Source: Rhodoferax sp. (lineage in GTDB: Bacteria > Pseudomonadota > Gammaproteobacteria > Burkholderiales > Burkholderiaceae_C). Taken from it: 64,000 nt of DNA. The stretch is from assembly GCF_012927445.1 (NCBI RefSeq), contig NZ_JABBPD010000004.1, positions 1,027,039 through 1,091,038 of the forward strand, written 5' to 3'. Numbering within the stretch: position 1 is the first letter of the stretch; each line of letters begins with the position of its first letter. Made by a program: the position numbers and the translations under genes. The notes beneath the pieces were generated by a model, which saw only the letters and a program-made list of their open reading frames with translations, searched no databases and was not told where the DNA came from. This document shows positions 47,008 to 56,729 of this stretch, in pieces.

Positions 47008-47167
47008 GAGTTTGCTCTTACTTGAGGCCGGGGGGGCCTTGCTGCTGCTGCTGCTGATTGTCTGGTGGACCATGTTTTCAGGGCGCAAGCAGGGCGAATT
47101 GCCACCCCGCCCTGCCAGCAGCGCCGAGGTCGCAGCAGAGGCAACCACTTCCGTTGAAAAAACCTGA
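47006..47167 (+). CDS. Small single-pass membrane protein, 53 aa, unknown function
   Basis: ATG 47006 has a strong AGGAG at 46994-46998, seven bases upstream. The peptide starts MSLLLLEAGG, has a Leu-rich helix of about 18 residues ending IVWWTMFSG, then a basic RKQG and a polar Ala/Glu/Pro tail ending VEKT. This places the tail in the cytoplasm by the positive-inside rule. Its start codon shares two bases with the divergent mltA start (CATG). I do not recognise a named family. The next gene, the response regulator, converges 45 bp downstream. Confidence 0.7.
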   Translation: MSLLLLEAGGALLLLLLIVWWTMFSGRKQGELPPRPASSAEVAAEATTSVEKT

Positions 47168-47212
47168 CCCAAGCCGACCCCTGGCCAGCCAGCCCCGCGG
47201 GGAGACATGGCG

Positions 47213-47842
47213 CTAAGGGACATGGCGTAGCAAATTTACCAGCTCAACCGCCGATTTCACTTCCATTTTGTCAAACACGCGCGCCCGGTGCACCTCGACC
47301 GTTCTGACACTGATGTCCAAGCGGTCGGCAATCAGTTTATTGGGCAAACCCTCGACCACCAGGGCCATGACCTTGCGTTCCCGCTCGGTCAACTCCGCCT
47401 GACGCTCCTGCAGCAGCCCGGTTTGCCGCTGCACCTGCAAAAACGCCTGCGATTGCGCCAGTGCCTGCTCGACACGGTCCACCAGGGCATTGTCGGAACA
47501 GGGTTTTTCACAAAAATCAAACGCACCATGCTTGACGGCATCCACAGCCGTCGGGACATCGGCGTGCCCGGTCAGGAAAATCACCGGGATCGCCTGCTGC
47601 AGTTCCCGCTCAATCATCCAGTCAAACAGCGCCAGGCCACTCAGACCCGGCATCCGCACGTCCAGCAGCAGGCAACTCGGCTGCGTCAGCGCCACGCCGG
47701 CCGCCATCTTGTGTTGAAACGCCTCGGCGCTCTCGAACACCTCGCTGGGCAAGCGCCGCGAGCGCAACAGCCACGCCAGTGCTTCACGCACACTGGCGTC
47801 ATCGTCCACTACAAAAACCATCGCATCAATCAAAGGTCGCAT
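47213..47842 (-). CDS. FixJ/NarL-type response regulator
   Basis: The 209-residue protein has an N-terminal receiver (about 7-125: acidic pocket VVDDDASVRE, phospho-Asp in LLLDVRMPGLSG near residue 61, switch Thr in FLTGHADV, Lys in CEKPC) and a C-terminal LuxR-type HTH (about 143-205: LTERERKVMALVVEGLPNKLIA, TVEVHRARVFDKM). It follows the histidine kinase gene by 9 bp and is its evident partner. FixJ/TtrR/TodT-like regulators control varied respiratory or catabolic genes; the target is unknown. Confidence 0.94.
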   Translation of the reverse strand: MRPLIDAMVFVVDDDASVREALAWLLRSRRLPSEVFESAEAFQHKMAAGVALTQPSCLLLDVRMPGLSGLALFDWMIERELQQAIPVIFLTGHADVPTAVDAVKHGAFDFCEKPCSDNALVDRVEQALAQSQAFLQVQRQTGLLQERQAELTERERKVMALVVEGLPNKLIADRLDISVRTVEVHRARVFDKMEVKSAVELVNLLRHVP

Positions 47843-47851
47843 GGGTCGATG

Positions 47852-49873
47852 TTATGCCACGGCGCGGATCGGCAGGGTGAAGACAAAAACTGTCCCCTGC
47901 GGCACATTAGGCTTGAACACCAGCGCGCCGCCGTGCTGCTCCACCACGGTGCGGCACAGACTCAGCCCCAGCCCCATGCCTTCGGCTTTGGTCGTGAAAA
48001 AGGGGTTGAACAACTGCAGCTGCACATCCGGCGTGATGCCGCCGCCCATGTCGGCCACCGAGAACTCCAGCCATTGCTTGCGGCCTTCGCCATGCACCCG
48101 CCGCACGCTGATGCGCAACACCCGCTCCAGAAAATGTGGCTGATCCATCGACTGCATGGCATTGCGGGCCAGGTTGAGCAAGACCTGCTCCACCATGGTC
48201 CGGTCGCAGACGACACACGGCACATCGGGCGCGACCTCGGTCTGCACCACCACCGCTAACTGGCGGGCCTGCAGGTTGATCAGGGGCAAAATCGCCTCCA
48301 GCAACTCCTGCGGCGCCACGGCTTCTCGCAGCGTATCCCGGCGGCGCACAAAGTCATGCACGCTCTTGATGACTTTGCCGGCTCGTTCCGCCTGCTCGGC
48401 GATGCGCTGCATCGCCAGCGTCAGATCGACGCCGAATTCTTTGGCCGCATCGGGTCCGTCGGCCAGCAAATTGAGCGATCCCGTGGCGTAACTTGAAATG
48501 GCGGCCAAAGGCTGGTTCAGCTCGTGGCTTAGCAATGACGCCATCTCGCCCACGGTCGCCAGCCGGGCCGTGGCCTGCAGTCGCTCCTGGCTGGTGCGCG
48601 ACAACGCCTCCACGCGACGCTGTTCACTGATGTCAAGGAAAGCACTCATCCAGCCGGTCTGCACCCCCTGGGCATTGATCAACGGCGCTTCAATAATCAG
48701 CACCGGAAAGCGGGAGCCGTCCTTGCGCATGAACACCGACTCGTAGCCCTCACGCGGCGGCGAGTTGCCGGCCAGACGGATCATCTGGCGCTGCTGGTAC
48801 TCGTCAACAAACTCGGGCGGCCAATAGGGCGCCGGTATGCTGTGCCCGAGCAGCTCTTCTTCCGGGAACCCCACCATCTGGCAAAAGGCCGGGTTGACAT
48901 AGGTGATACGGCCTTGCAGATCACGCGCACGCAGGCCCGTCACCAAAGAATCTTCCATCGCTTTGCGGAACGCCAGCGCATCCGCCAGATCGTGCTCGGC
49001 TTTGAAGCGCCGGCGCATGTCCTTGGCCAGCAGGACCAGCACCGAGACCAGGGCGATCGACATCGCCGTGACCAGCGCGGTCAGCACATTGGGAAACAGG
49101 TCGGGAGAACCGCGCCAGCTGTCCATGCGCAGCACCAGGGAGGTGCCGGGCAAGTCCACCAGTTGCTGGGTGGTAAAGACATGGCTGCCACTGCGCTTGG
49201 AGCGGCGCATGGCAAGACGGGTGCCATCGCCCTCGGTGAACGCTATTTCGTTATTGCGCACCGTCGGGTGCTCGGGCAGCGCGTCAAGGACTTCCTGCAG
49301 GGCGTAGGTGGCCACCAGATAGCCCGCGGGTTGGCCCGCGCTCTGCAGCGGCAGGCACAATTCCAGCACCTGCACCCCCAAGCCATCAGCGAAGGGCACG
49401 AAATAGCTGCTGCTGTACGCCGGACCACTGAAACGGCGTGCCGTGGTACAGGCCAGAAAGACTTCAGACTGCGCATTGGCCCGCCCGATGTGGTCAAACA
49501 CCGGCATCCGAAACGGCGAATCCACCTGGGTCTTCACCTGCAGGACGTTGTCCCGCCACTCCACGCGCACCAGTTCGCGGTGCTCACGCAACATGGCGGC
49601 GGCGTCAATATTCCAGGAATTGGGGGTCGGATCGCTGTATTGCAGCGCCTGCAGGCTCTGCACATTGCGGGTGAAGGCGGCCTGAACGTCCCCTACGGTT
49701 TGTTCCGCATCGCGCTCCAGCCGGCCCTGCACCTGGGCGGTCTCGTACACTCCGGCCAACCAGACCAGCATCGCCAGCATCGCCGCCAGCAGCAGCAGCA
49801 GCACACTCCACAGGGTTCGCCGATGCAGGGTGGAAGGTGGGCGTTCCTGCTCAAGCCCCGGCTCGGTACTCAC
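47852..49873 (-). CDS. Membrane PAS-domain sensor histidine kinase
   Basis: The 673-residue kinase has a membrane helix (about 20-43), a periplasmic sensor domain (about 45-265), a second helix (about 266-287), PAS (about 315-430), HisKA with phospho-His in LLSHELNQPLAAISSYATG near residue 447, and HATPase (N-box NLARNAMQSM, then DMGGGI and GMGLGLSLC). The HELNQPLAA form is that of FixL/DctB-type kinases. It starts at GTG 49873, overlapping the yhdP-like stop as GTGA, and precedes its response regulator by 9 bp. The ligand is unknown. Confidence 0.93.
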   Translation of the reverse strand: MSTEPGLEQERPPSTLHRRTLWSVLLLLLAAMLAMLVWLAGVYETAQVQGRLERDAEQTVGDVQAAFTRNVQSLQALQYSDPTPNSWNIDAAAMLREHRELVRVEWRDNVLQVKTQVDSPFRMPVFDHIGRANAQSEVFLACTTARRFSGPAYSSSYFVPFADGLGVQVLELCLPLQSAGQPAGYLVATYALQEVLDALPEHPTVRNNEIAFTEGDGTRLAMRRSKRSGSHVFTTQQLVDLPGTSLVLRMDSWRGSPDLFPNVLTALVTAMSIALVSVLVLLAKDMRRRFKAEHDLADALAFRKAMEDSLVTGLRARDLQGRITYVNPAFCQMVGFPEEELLGHSIPAPYWPPEFVDEYQQRQMIRLAGNSPPREGYESVFMRKDGSRFPVLIIEAPLINAQGVQTGWMSAFLDISEQRRVEALSRTSQERLQATARLATVGEMASLLSHELNQPLAAISSYATGSLNLLADGPDAAKEFGVDLTLAMQRIAEQAERAGKVIKSVHDFVRRRDTLREAVAPQELLEAILPLINLQARQLAVVVQTEVAPDVPCVVCDRTMVEQVLLNLARNAMQSMDQPHFLERVLRISVRRVHGEGRKQWLEFSVADMGGGITPDVQLQLFNPFFTTKAEGMGLGLSLCRTVVEQHGGALVFKPNVPQGTVFVFTLPIRAVA

Positions 49874-52800
49874 GATCCGCGCTGCACTTTGGTGACTTTG
49901 GGATCAGCCCAACTGCCATCAATATGGAACTCCTGCGTGGCCGCTTCAATCAGGGGCTTGCGAAAAAACAACTGCGCCAGAAAGGTCCCCACGCCGACCG
50001 CCGGGTTGATGACCGAGGCAATCAGCGACGCGGTACCGGCATTGAGTTCGGGCACCACCACCACCTTGAGGTCCTGTGTTTCTTTCGCAAAATTGGCCTG
50101 CCCCTCCATCAGCACCGCCGCATTGACGCCCTTCATCTGCAGGTTGTTGGTCTTGGCAATCCCCTGCGCAATCGTGACATCACCGCGCAAAAAGTCAAAC
50201 GAGAAACCGTCGCTGAAGACGTCCCGGAAATCCAGCGTCAAGCGGCGCGGCAAAGCCTGCAGGCTCAACACCCCCAGCAATTTCGCCAGGCCGGGATCGG
50301 CTTTCAAAAACTGACCGTTCTCCACATTGACCGTGAAAGCGCCGGTCATGGACGGGTAGTCCAGGCTGATCGGGGAGCCCATCCAAGCCACTTGCCCTTC
50401 CATCTTGCCCTGCCCGCGTCGCACCACGTCCTTCATGCCCAGACGCGACAACAGTTCGCCGCCATCGGTGATGTCGAGCTTGAAGTTCATCACGGTACGC
50501 CGACGCACCGGCGCACCGCGGGCTGACGTCACCCCGACCGCAGCCCAGTTGCCGGTGGCCGTCAGCACCGCTTCCGGCGTGATCATGTTGAGCTTGCTGA
50601 GCCGCCATTCGCGTGCACCGCCCTCCCGGCCTGCGCCCACGACACTCCGGTTGATGGCCACCACCTCGACTCGGCCAAGGCGCTTGCCGCGCAACTCAAA
50701 ATCGTCCACCACGATATCAAGCGCCGGAATGCTGGCCGGTTGCTCATCCAGCAGGGACTCGACTTCGCTGGCGGTGCCGGGCCCGATGGTCAGGCGGGCG
50801 AGTCGGGCGTAGACGCGACCGGCGCCGGCGTCGGAGGACTGCCGGTATTCCAGGTAGCCATTGAGTTCACGGGCGTCCAGATTGGCCCGCCACAGCAGCC
50901 CCTCGCGCGTGCCTCCCACCACCACATTATTGAGTTTGCGGCCGCCAAAGCTCAACTCGCGCGCCCGCACCGCCATGCTGGTGGGCAGATAACCCAGGGG
51001 CTCGCTACTCGCCTGGGCGCTGGCGGTTCGCGAACCCGGCGCCACGGCAGGCGCGGCCACCGTCAAGGTCGTCCCCGTGGCCTGCGACAACACGGAACTC
51101 CAGGCGTCCAGATCAAAGACGTTCAAGTTGATGTTGGCCAGCACCCCCTCCTCGGGCATGGGGGCCGACTCGGGCGGCGTCAGGCCGACCGCAATACTGC
51201 CGCGCAGGACGCGCGGCTCAGGTCCGCTCAGGTCCCGCACATAAGCGATCGAGGCAATCCGCCCCAGCTCCAGCGACAGCTGGTCGCGCACGCGCACCGT
51301 CCCGCCCGCTGGGGCGGGCAGCAGGGATTCGCGGGTCAGCGCCGTCTCCAGCCGAAAGGGCAGCGGCGCGTCGGCGCTCTTGTTCAAGGGTGCCGGCAGA
51401 CTCAGCCCCAGCCCCTGTAGATTGCTGGACACCAGCAACTCCGGTTGGCCGCGGCGAAAGCCCAACACCGCCGTGTAAGCCGCACTGCCACTGGCATGCT
51501 GCGCCATGCCCGCCACAAAGCCCAACTCCTTGGCTTGCCGCAAACCTTCAGCCGATGCCGTGCCGCTGGCGCGGATCACCACCGGGCCCAAGGTGTGGCT
51601 GCCGGCGGGCGCTGGCTGCGAACCGCCCTCCAGCCGGAGGTCCCCCCCCAGCATGCGCGCCTGACCGGCGGCAATCGAAAACCCGGTTTCCGAGAAGCTC
51701 ACCACGGCGCGCGCGCGCGTCAACTTGGGTGTGTCTGGCGAGATCTGGAGGTCGTTGTTGCTGAGTGTGACGCTGCCCTGCACCGTTGACTTATCGATGC
51801 TGGCAATGGGCAGGAGCAGTTTCAGCTTGTAATCGGCGCTGCCGCTGGCCACCGCCTTGGCCAGCGCCTGCCCGGTCATCCCACCCAGCGGCGAGCCATT
51901 GACAATACCCAGCCCCTCATCCAGCGCACCGCGCGCTTCCGCGTTAACGCTCACGACGGCATGCAGCAAATCAGGAATCACTGCTTCCACCTTGCTGACC
52001 TGCACGCCAGCCTTGGCCCCCATCCGGGCGCGCGCCCCTTTGACCTGCAGCTGCATGCGGTCAATCACCAGTTCGCCGCTCAGTTGCGTCAGCGCCGGCC
52101 AGGGCGGCGCCTCCGGCGGCTGAATGCTGCGGGGCACGAAGGCATAGGTCGCATTCTTCACATCGGCCGAGATCCTGAAGTCACCCAGTTTCGGGTCAAC
52201 AAAAGGCATGTTGTGCAGATCGCCCTTGACCTTGAACTTGACCCCGCTGGCCGACCCGGCCTGGACGGCGTCGCGCACATAGTCGCGCACCGGCCGCTCA
52301 ATCAGGGCCGGCAAATAGCGGTGAACGCGTGTGCCGTCGGCCCGGCTCAGGGTGGCCTGCAAATCCAGCACGCCCGGAAACCGCGAGCGGCCGCTGGACT
52401 TAAGTGGGTCTGCGGTTTCCCATTTAATCTGCGCCTCGCCGTCGGCATCGGCGTTGCTGAACTTCATGTTGGGCAGCTGCACCGCCAGCCGCTCACCGCT
52501 GATTTGCCACTTGGCATCGCTGGAGAATTGCGCCACCGGAATCACCGCCTCATCAAACAAGCCCGGCAGTTCCACGGCACCGTTGGCCAGACTGATGTTG
52601 GCCTTGCCGGCGGCTTGGTTGAAGTCGAACTCGATGCTGGCGCCCCGGATGCCGGGCGAACCGGCCAACACGCCCGCGGTCACGGTCGTGGTGGTGGGTG
52701 CCGCATACGCGGCCACTTCCAACTGGCTTACATGGCCCTTGACCGCATAGTGACTGAAGGCCCCCATGGGCCCCTGCCAGCTGGCCTGGATCTGCTCCAC

Positions 52801-53988
52801 CAGCCCTTTGGGCGCATAGGCCAGCAGCGCGGTGCGGGCGGCGGGGTCCAGCGGCAGGCTGTTGGCGATTTGGGCCAGGGCGGCCAAATCGAGCTTGTCG
52901 GCTTTGAACTCGCCGCGCGCCGCGATCTTGCCTTCGGCGCCGAGGTACATCACGCTGACATTGCCGCCGGGCCAGTGCAAACCATCCCGGGTGTCAAACT
53001 GCAGCCCCTGGGTCGAAAACTCAAAGCCGGAGGCCAGCAGTCGCCCCCCCAAGCGGCCCCGCACCGACTGCAACGCCAGCGCTTGCAAGTCCGGGCCGAG
53101 CGTGACATTCACCGCCGCCAGCGCCACGTCCGCCACGGCGCCCACCACCTCGCCTTGGCTGACGTCGACCCAGGCGGTGACCGCGCCATTGCCCTGGCGC
53201 AGATCAACGCCGACATCGGCATAGCGCCGCAGTTCGGACAGATCCACCCGCGCCAAAGCCGCATACAGCTGGCCGTTCCAATCCTGCCACTGACCCTTGT
53301 GGCGCGTCAGCAGCGGCTGCTGAAACCGGCCCACCAGACTGAATCGTTCACCCCACAGCGCGGGCGGCGTGGCGTCCACCCGCATATCGTGGTGGCGGCC
53401 CCGGTTGCGCACCACCAGTTCGACCTGATTGAGCGCCAAGGTCGGGGCCGCCCGCAGTTCATCGGTCCACTGAACCGTGCCGTTATGGATGGCAAACTCG
53501 ATCTGCGAAAAAAACCAGTCGATGGCGCCGCTTTCGGAGTCGGTATTCTTGGAAAAATCGAGCCCTGCCACCACAATTTTTCCGTCCCGTCCGCGCCGGA
53601 TGCTGAGCTCGGGGCTGTCGATATAAAGTTGCTCGAACCCGAAATGCCAGAGCGAGCGCGGCGACAGTGCGGCCAGCACACGCGGCAGCCGCAGCGCTTC
53701 CCGGCCCTGGGCATCAAACAGCTGCACATTGGTGATTTCAAACGACGGAATCAGGCCGTTCGAATTGGCGGCGATGGCGCCAATGCGCACCGGAACCCCC
53801 AGTATTTGCGTGGCCCGGGCTTCCAGCTGCGGGCGAAACTCGCTGATTCGCGGCACAATCAGCCAGTGCAAGGCTCCCCAGGCTGCCGCAAAGACAAGCC
53901 ACGCGGCTAACAAAAAGCCCAGCGCCCAGCGGGCGACGGTTGTCAAGGTTTTCAGCAGGGATGAAGGGGCAGGCGTCACGTCAATCAT
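49870..53988 (-). CDS. yhdP: YhdP family AsmA-like envelope protein
   Basis: This giant protein of 1372 residues is anchored by an N-terminal helix (about 18-45: WALGFLLAAWLVFAAAWGALHWL) with the rest periplasmic. The DUF3971 and AsmA-like C-terminal segments match the YhdP/TIGR02099 family. In E. coli YhdP, TamB and YdbH carry phospholipids to the outer membrane as long beta-groove bridges; that role is transferred here by family. It starts 26 bp from divergent glnE and overlaps the downstream histidine kinase gene by four bases, so an envelope bridge and a two-component system share an operon. Confidence 0.9.
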   Translation of the reverse strand: MIDVTPAPSSLLKTLTTVARWALGFLLAAWLVFAAAWGALHWLIVPRISEFRPQLEARATQILGVPVRIGAIAANSNGLIPSFEITNVQLFDAQGREALRLPRVLAALSPRSLWHFGFEQLYIDSPELSIRRGRDGKIVVAGLDFSKNTDSESGAIDWFFSQIEFAIHNGTVQWTDELRAAPTLALNQVELVVRNRGRHHDMRVDATPPALWGERFSLVGRFQQPLLTRHKGQWQDWNGQLYAALARVDLSELRRYADVGVDLRQGNGAVTAWVDVSQGEVVGAVADVALAAVNVTLGPDLQALALQSVRGRLGGRLLASGFEFSTQGLQFDTRDGLHWPGGNVSVMYLGAEGKIAARGEFKADKLDLAALAQIANSLPLDPAARTALLAYAPKGLVEQIQASWQGPMGAFSHYAVKGHVSQLEVAAYAAPTTTTVTAGVLAGSPGIRGASIEFDFNQAAGKANISLANGAVELPGLFDEAVIPVAQFSSDAKWQISGERLAVQLPNMKFSNADADGEAQIKWETADPLKSSGRSRFPGVLDLQATLSRADGTRVHRYLPALIERPVRDYVRDAVQAGSASGVKFKVKGDLHNMPFVDPKLGDFRISADVKNATYAFVPRSIQPPEAPPWPALTQLSGELVIDRMQLQVKGARARMGAKAGVQVSKVEAVIPDLLHAVVSVNAEARGALDEGLGIVNGSPLGGMTGQALAKAVASGSADYKLKLLLPIASIDKSTVQGSVTLSNNDLQISPDTPKLTRARAVVSFSETGFSIAAGQARMLGGDLRLEGGSQPAPAGSHTLGPVVIRASGTASAEGLRQAKELGFVAGMAQHASGSAAYTAVLGFRRGQPELLVSSNLQGLGLSLPAPLNKSADAPLPFRLETALTRESLLPAPAGGTVRVRDQLSLELGRIASIAYVRDLSGPEPRVLRGSIAVGLTPPESAPMPEEGVLANINLNVFDLDAWSSVLSQATGTTLTVAAPAVAPGSRTASAQASSEPLGYLPTSMAVRARELSFGGRKLNNVVVGGTREGLLWRANLDARELNGYLEYRQSSDAGAGRVYARLARLTIGPGTASEVESLLDEQPASIPALDIVVDDFELRGKRLGRVEVVAINRSVVGAGREGGAREWRLSKLNMITPEAVLTATGNWAAVGVTSARGAPVRRRTVMNFKLDITDGGELLSRLGMKDVVRRGQGKMEGQVAWMGSPISLDYPSMTGAFTVNVENGQFLKADPGLAKLLGVLSLQALPRRLTLDFRDVFSDGFSFDFLRGDVTIAQGIAKTNNLQMKGVNAAVLMEGQANFAKETQDLKVVVVPELNAGTASLIASVINPAVGVGTFLAQLFFRKPLIEAATQEFHIDGSWADPKVTKVQRGS

Positions 53989-54014
53989 TGGAACTTGGAT
54001 ATATGACAGGAATT

Positions 54015-56729
54015 ATGACCCGCCCCACATTGTCATCTCACTCGCGCTTTGGACAGCGCGTGCGACGTCGCTACGAGAACCAACTGCACTTATTACCCGC
54101 CGGGGTCCCGGATCAGGCGGCCATGGCGCTGACCTTTGAGGCCTTGCAAGCTTTGGGCAACGACACCGGCAGCGCTTTGCGCACCACCCGCCAGCTGGTG
54201 CTGGAACGCCTGCTGTGTCTGGACTGCGACGAACAAGCCCCCTTGCGCCAAGTCACCCAGGCCATGACCGACCTGGCGGAGTTCGCCCTGAAGCGGGCCT
54301 GCGCGCAAGTCCAGCTGACGCTGGACGAGGCCCACGGCGCGCCTTGCACCCCGGACGGCACCCGCGCCCAACTCTGGATTGTCGGCATGGGCAAACTCGG
54401 CGCCCGCGAGTTGAATGTCTCCAGCGACATCGACCTGATCTACGTTTACGACCAGGACGGCGACACCACCGGCGACGCGCAAGGCCGCAGCCGCATTTCC
54501 AACCAGGAGTACTTTGCCAAGGCGGTGCGCGCGCTCTACGCCCTGATCGGCGACGTCACCGAGCACGGCTTTGTCTTTCGGGTCGACCTGGCGCTGCGGC
54601 CCAACGGCAATTCCGGGCCACCGGCGGTCTCGCTCGGGGCGCTGGAAGAGTACCTGCATGTGCAGGGTCGCGAGTGGGAACGCTTTGCCTGGCTGAAAAG
54701 TCGGGTGGTGGCGCGCCTCGGCGCTGGCGACGAAGGCGCGCCTCTGGCGCTGCGCAGTGTGGTGGTGCCGTTCGTGTTCCGCCGCTATCTGGACTACAAC
54801 GTGTTTGACTCGCTGCGTGTGCTGCACCGGCAAATTCGCGACCATGCCAGCAAACGCAGCACCGGGCGCCCGGAACGCGCCAACGACGTCAAGCTGTCGC
54901 GCGGCGGCATCCGCGAAATCGAATTCATCGTGCAACTGCTGCAGGTGGTGCGCGGCGGCCAGTACCCCGAACTCCGGACCCGCCCGACGCTGAGCGCACT
55001 GACCCGGCTGACCAAAGCCGGCCTCATGCCGCAAAAAACGGCCGAAGCACTGGCCGAGGCCTACGACTTTTTGCGCCGGGTCGAGCACCGCATTCAGTAC
55101 CTGGACGATCAGCAAACCCATGTGCTGCCGACGCAGGACCATGACCTGGACTGGATCGCCAGCACCCTGGGCTATGCCAACTCCTGCGAGCTGCTGCACC
55201 AGCTCGATGCCCACCGCGAGTTGGTGGCGCAGGAATTTGATGCCCTGCTCGGCGGCGGCGTGGACAAGGAATGCAAAGGCTGCAACGGCGGCAAGCCCGC
55301 GGCCGTGCCCGATTTTGACGAATTGCTGGAACAGCTACCGGTCGACTTTCGGGCCCGCGTCGCCACTTGGCGCGAGCACCCCCGGGTGCTGGCCTTGCGC
55401 GAAGACTCGCGCGCCCGCCTGATGCGCCTGATTGCCCGCACCGCCCAGTGGGTTGACGAAGGCCGCGCCACGCCGGAAGCGGCTGTGCGCCTGGCCGACT
55501 GGATTGAACCCCTGCTGCGGCGGGAAAGCTACCTGGCCCTGCTGCTGGAGCGCCCCAATGTGCATGAACGCCTGCTGCGTTTGCTGGGCGCCGCGCGCTG
55601 GCCGGCGCGCTACCTGCTGCTGCACCCGGGCGTGATTGACGAACTGGCCGGTGCCGACATGCTGAATGAACGCTTTGCGGCCAGCGATTTCGAGCGGGAA
55701 CTCGATCATCGGCGCGCCTCGCTGGCCGGCAGCGGCGAAGACGACGACGAAGCCCTGCTCAACCTGCTGCGCCGCGCCCACCACGCCGAAGTGTTTCGCA
55801 CGCTGGCGCGCGACGTCGAAGGCAAACTGAGCGTCGAAGAAGTGGCCGACGACCTCAGCTCGCTGGCCGAGGCGGTGTTGCGCGTCACCACCCGCTGGTG
55901 CTGGAGCCGCCTGAAAAACAAACACCGCGAAACACCGCAGCTGGCCATCATTGCCTACGGCAAACTGGGCGGCAAGGAACTCGGCTACGGCAGCGATCTG
56001 GACATTGTGTTTGTCTACGCCGACGACGACGACCGTGCGCCCGAGATCTATGCCAACCTGGTGCGCAAGCTGATCAACTGGCTGACCGTCAAGACCGGCG
56101 AGGGCGACCTGTACGAGATTGACACCGCGCTGCGCCCGAACGGCAACTCCGGCCTGCTGATCACCTCGTTTGACGCTTACGCCAACTACCAGCAACAGCG
56201 CGGCTCCAACACCGCCTGGACCTGGGAACACCAGGCCATGACGCGTGCCCGTTTTGTGCTGGGCGACGACACGCTCAAGCAACGCTTTGACGCCATCCGC
56301 AAAGCCGTCATCGCGGCGCCGCGCAACGCCGCGGCCCTGAAGACTGAAATCGTCAGCATGCGCAACAAGGTGAGCGCCGCCCACCCGGTCAAGGGCGAAC
56401 AATTCGACGTCAAGCAAAGCCCGGGCGGCATGATCGATGTGGAATTTGTCATGCAGTACCTGGTGCTGTCCAACGCGGCGCAACACCCCGAGCTGATCGA
56501 CAACGCCGGCAATATTGCGCTGCTGGAACGCGCCGAGGTGCTCGGGCTGCTGCCGGCCGGCGTCGGCCATGCGGCGGCCAGCGCCTACCGCGAAATGCGG
56601 CGAGTGCAGCACCGGGCCCGCCTGAACGAAGAACCGACCCATGTCGCCATGCCCGAATTGCAGGGCCAGCGCGAGGCCGTGCTGGTGCTGTGGCAAACCG
56701 TCTTTGGCGATATTCAGAGCACCCCATGA
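54015..56729 (+). CDS. glnE: Bifunctional glutamine synthetase adenylyltransferase/deadenylase
   Basis: GlnE adds AMP to, or removes it from, glutamine synthetase under control of PII and glutamine. The 904-residue protein has two nucleotidyltransferase domains: N-terminal GKLGARELNVSSDIDLIYVY near residue 125 and C-terminal GKLGGKELGYGSDLDIVFVY near 650, both with intact aspartates, plus the linking GlnD_UR_UTase regions. ATG 54015 (MTRPTLSSHS) with AGG before it was preferred over ATG 54003. Its stop overlaps the RND adaptor start as ATGA, an unusual coupling of nitrogen control with an efflux pump. Confidence 0.95.
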   Translation: MTRPTLSSHSRFGQRVRRRYENQLHLLPAGVPDQAAMALTFEALQALGNDTGSALRTTRQLVLERLLCLDCDEQAPLRQVTQAMTDLAEFALKRACAQVQLTLDEAHGAPCTPDGTRAQLWIVGMGKLGARELNVSSDIDLIYVYDQDGDTTGDAQGRSRISNQEYFAKAVRALYALIGDVTEHGFVFRVDLALRPNGNSGPPAVSLGALEEYLHVQGREWERFAWLKSRVVARLGAGDEGAPLALRSVVVPFVFRRYLDYNVFDSLRVLHRQIRDHASKRSTGRPERANDVKLSRGGIREIEFIVQLLQVVRGGQYPELRTRPTLSALTRLTKAGLMPQKTAEALAEAYDFLRRVEHRIQYLDDQQTHVLPTQDHDLDWIASTLGYANSCELLHQLDAHRELVAQEFDALLGGGVDKECKGCNGGKPAAVPDFDELLEQLPVDFRARVATWREHPRVLALREDSRARLMRLIARTAQWVDEGRATPEAAVRLADWIEPLLRRESYLALLLERPNVHERLLRLLGAARWPARYLLLHPGVIDELAGADMLNERFAASDFERELDHRRASLAGSGEDDDEALLNLLRRAHHAEVFRTLARDVEGKLSVEEVADDLSSLAEAVLRVTTRWCWSRLKNKHRETPQLAIIAYGKLGGKELGYGSDLDIVFVYADDDDRAPEIYANLVRKLINWLTVKTGEGDLYEIDTALRPNGNSGLLITSFDAYANYQQQRGSNTAWTWEHQAMTRARFVLGDDTLKQRFDAIRKAVIAAPRNAAALKTEIVSMRNKVSAAHPVKGEQFDVKQSPGGMIDVEFVMQYLVLSNAAQHPELIDNAGNIALLERAEVLGLLPAGVGHAAASAYREMRRVQHRARLNEEPTHVAMPELQGQREAVLVLWQTVFGDIQSTP

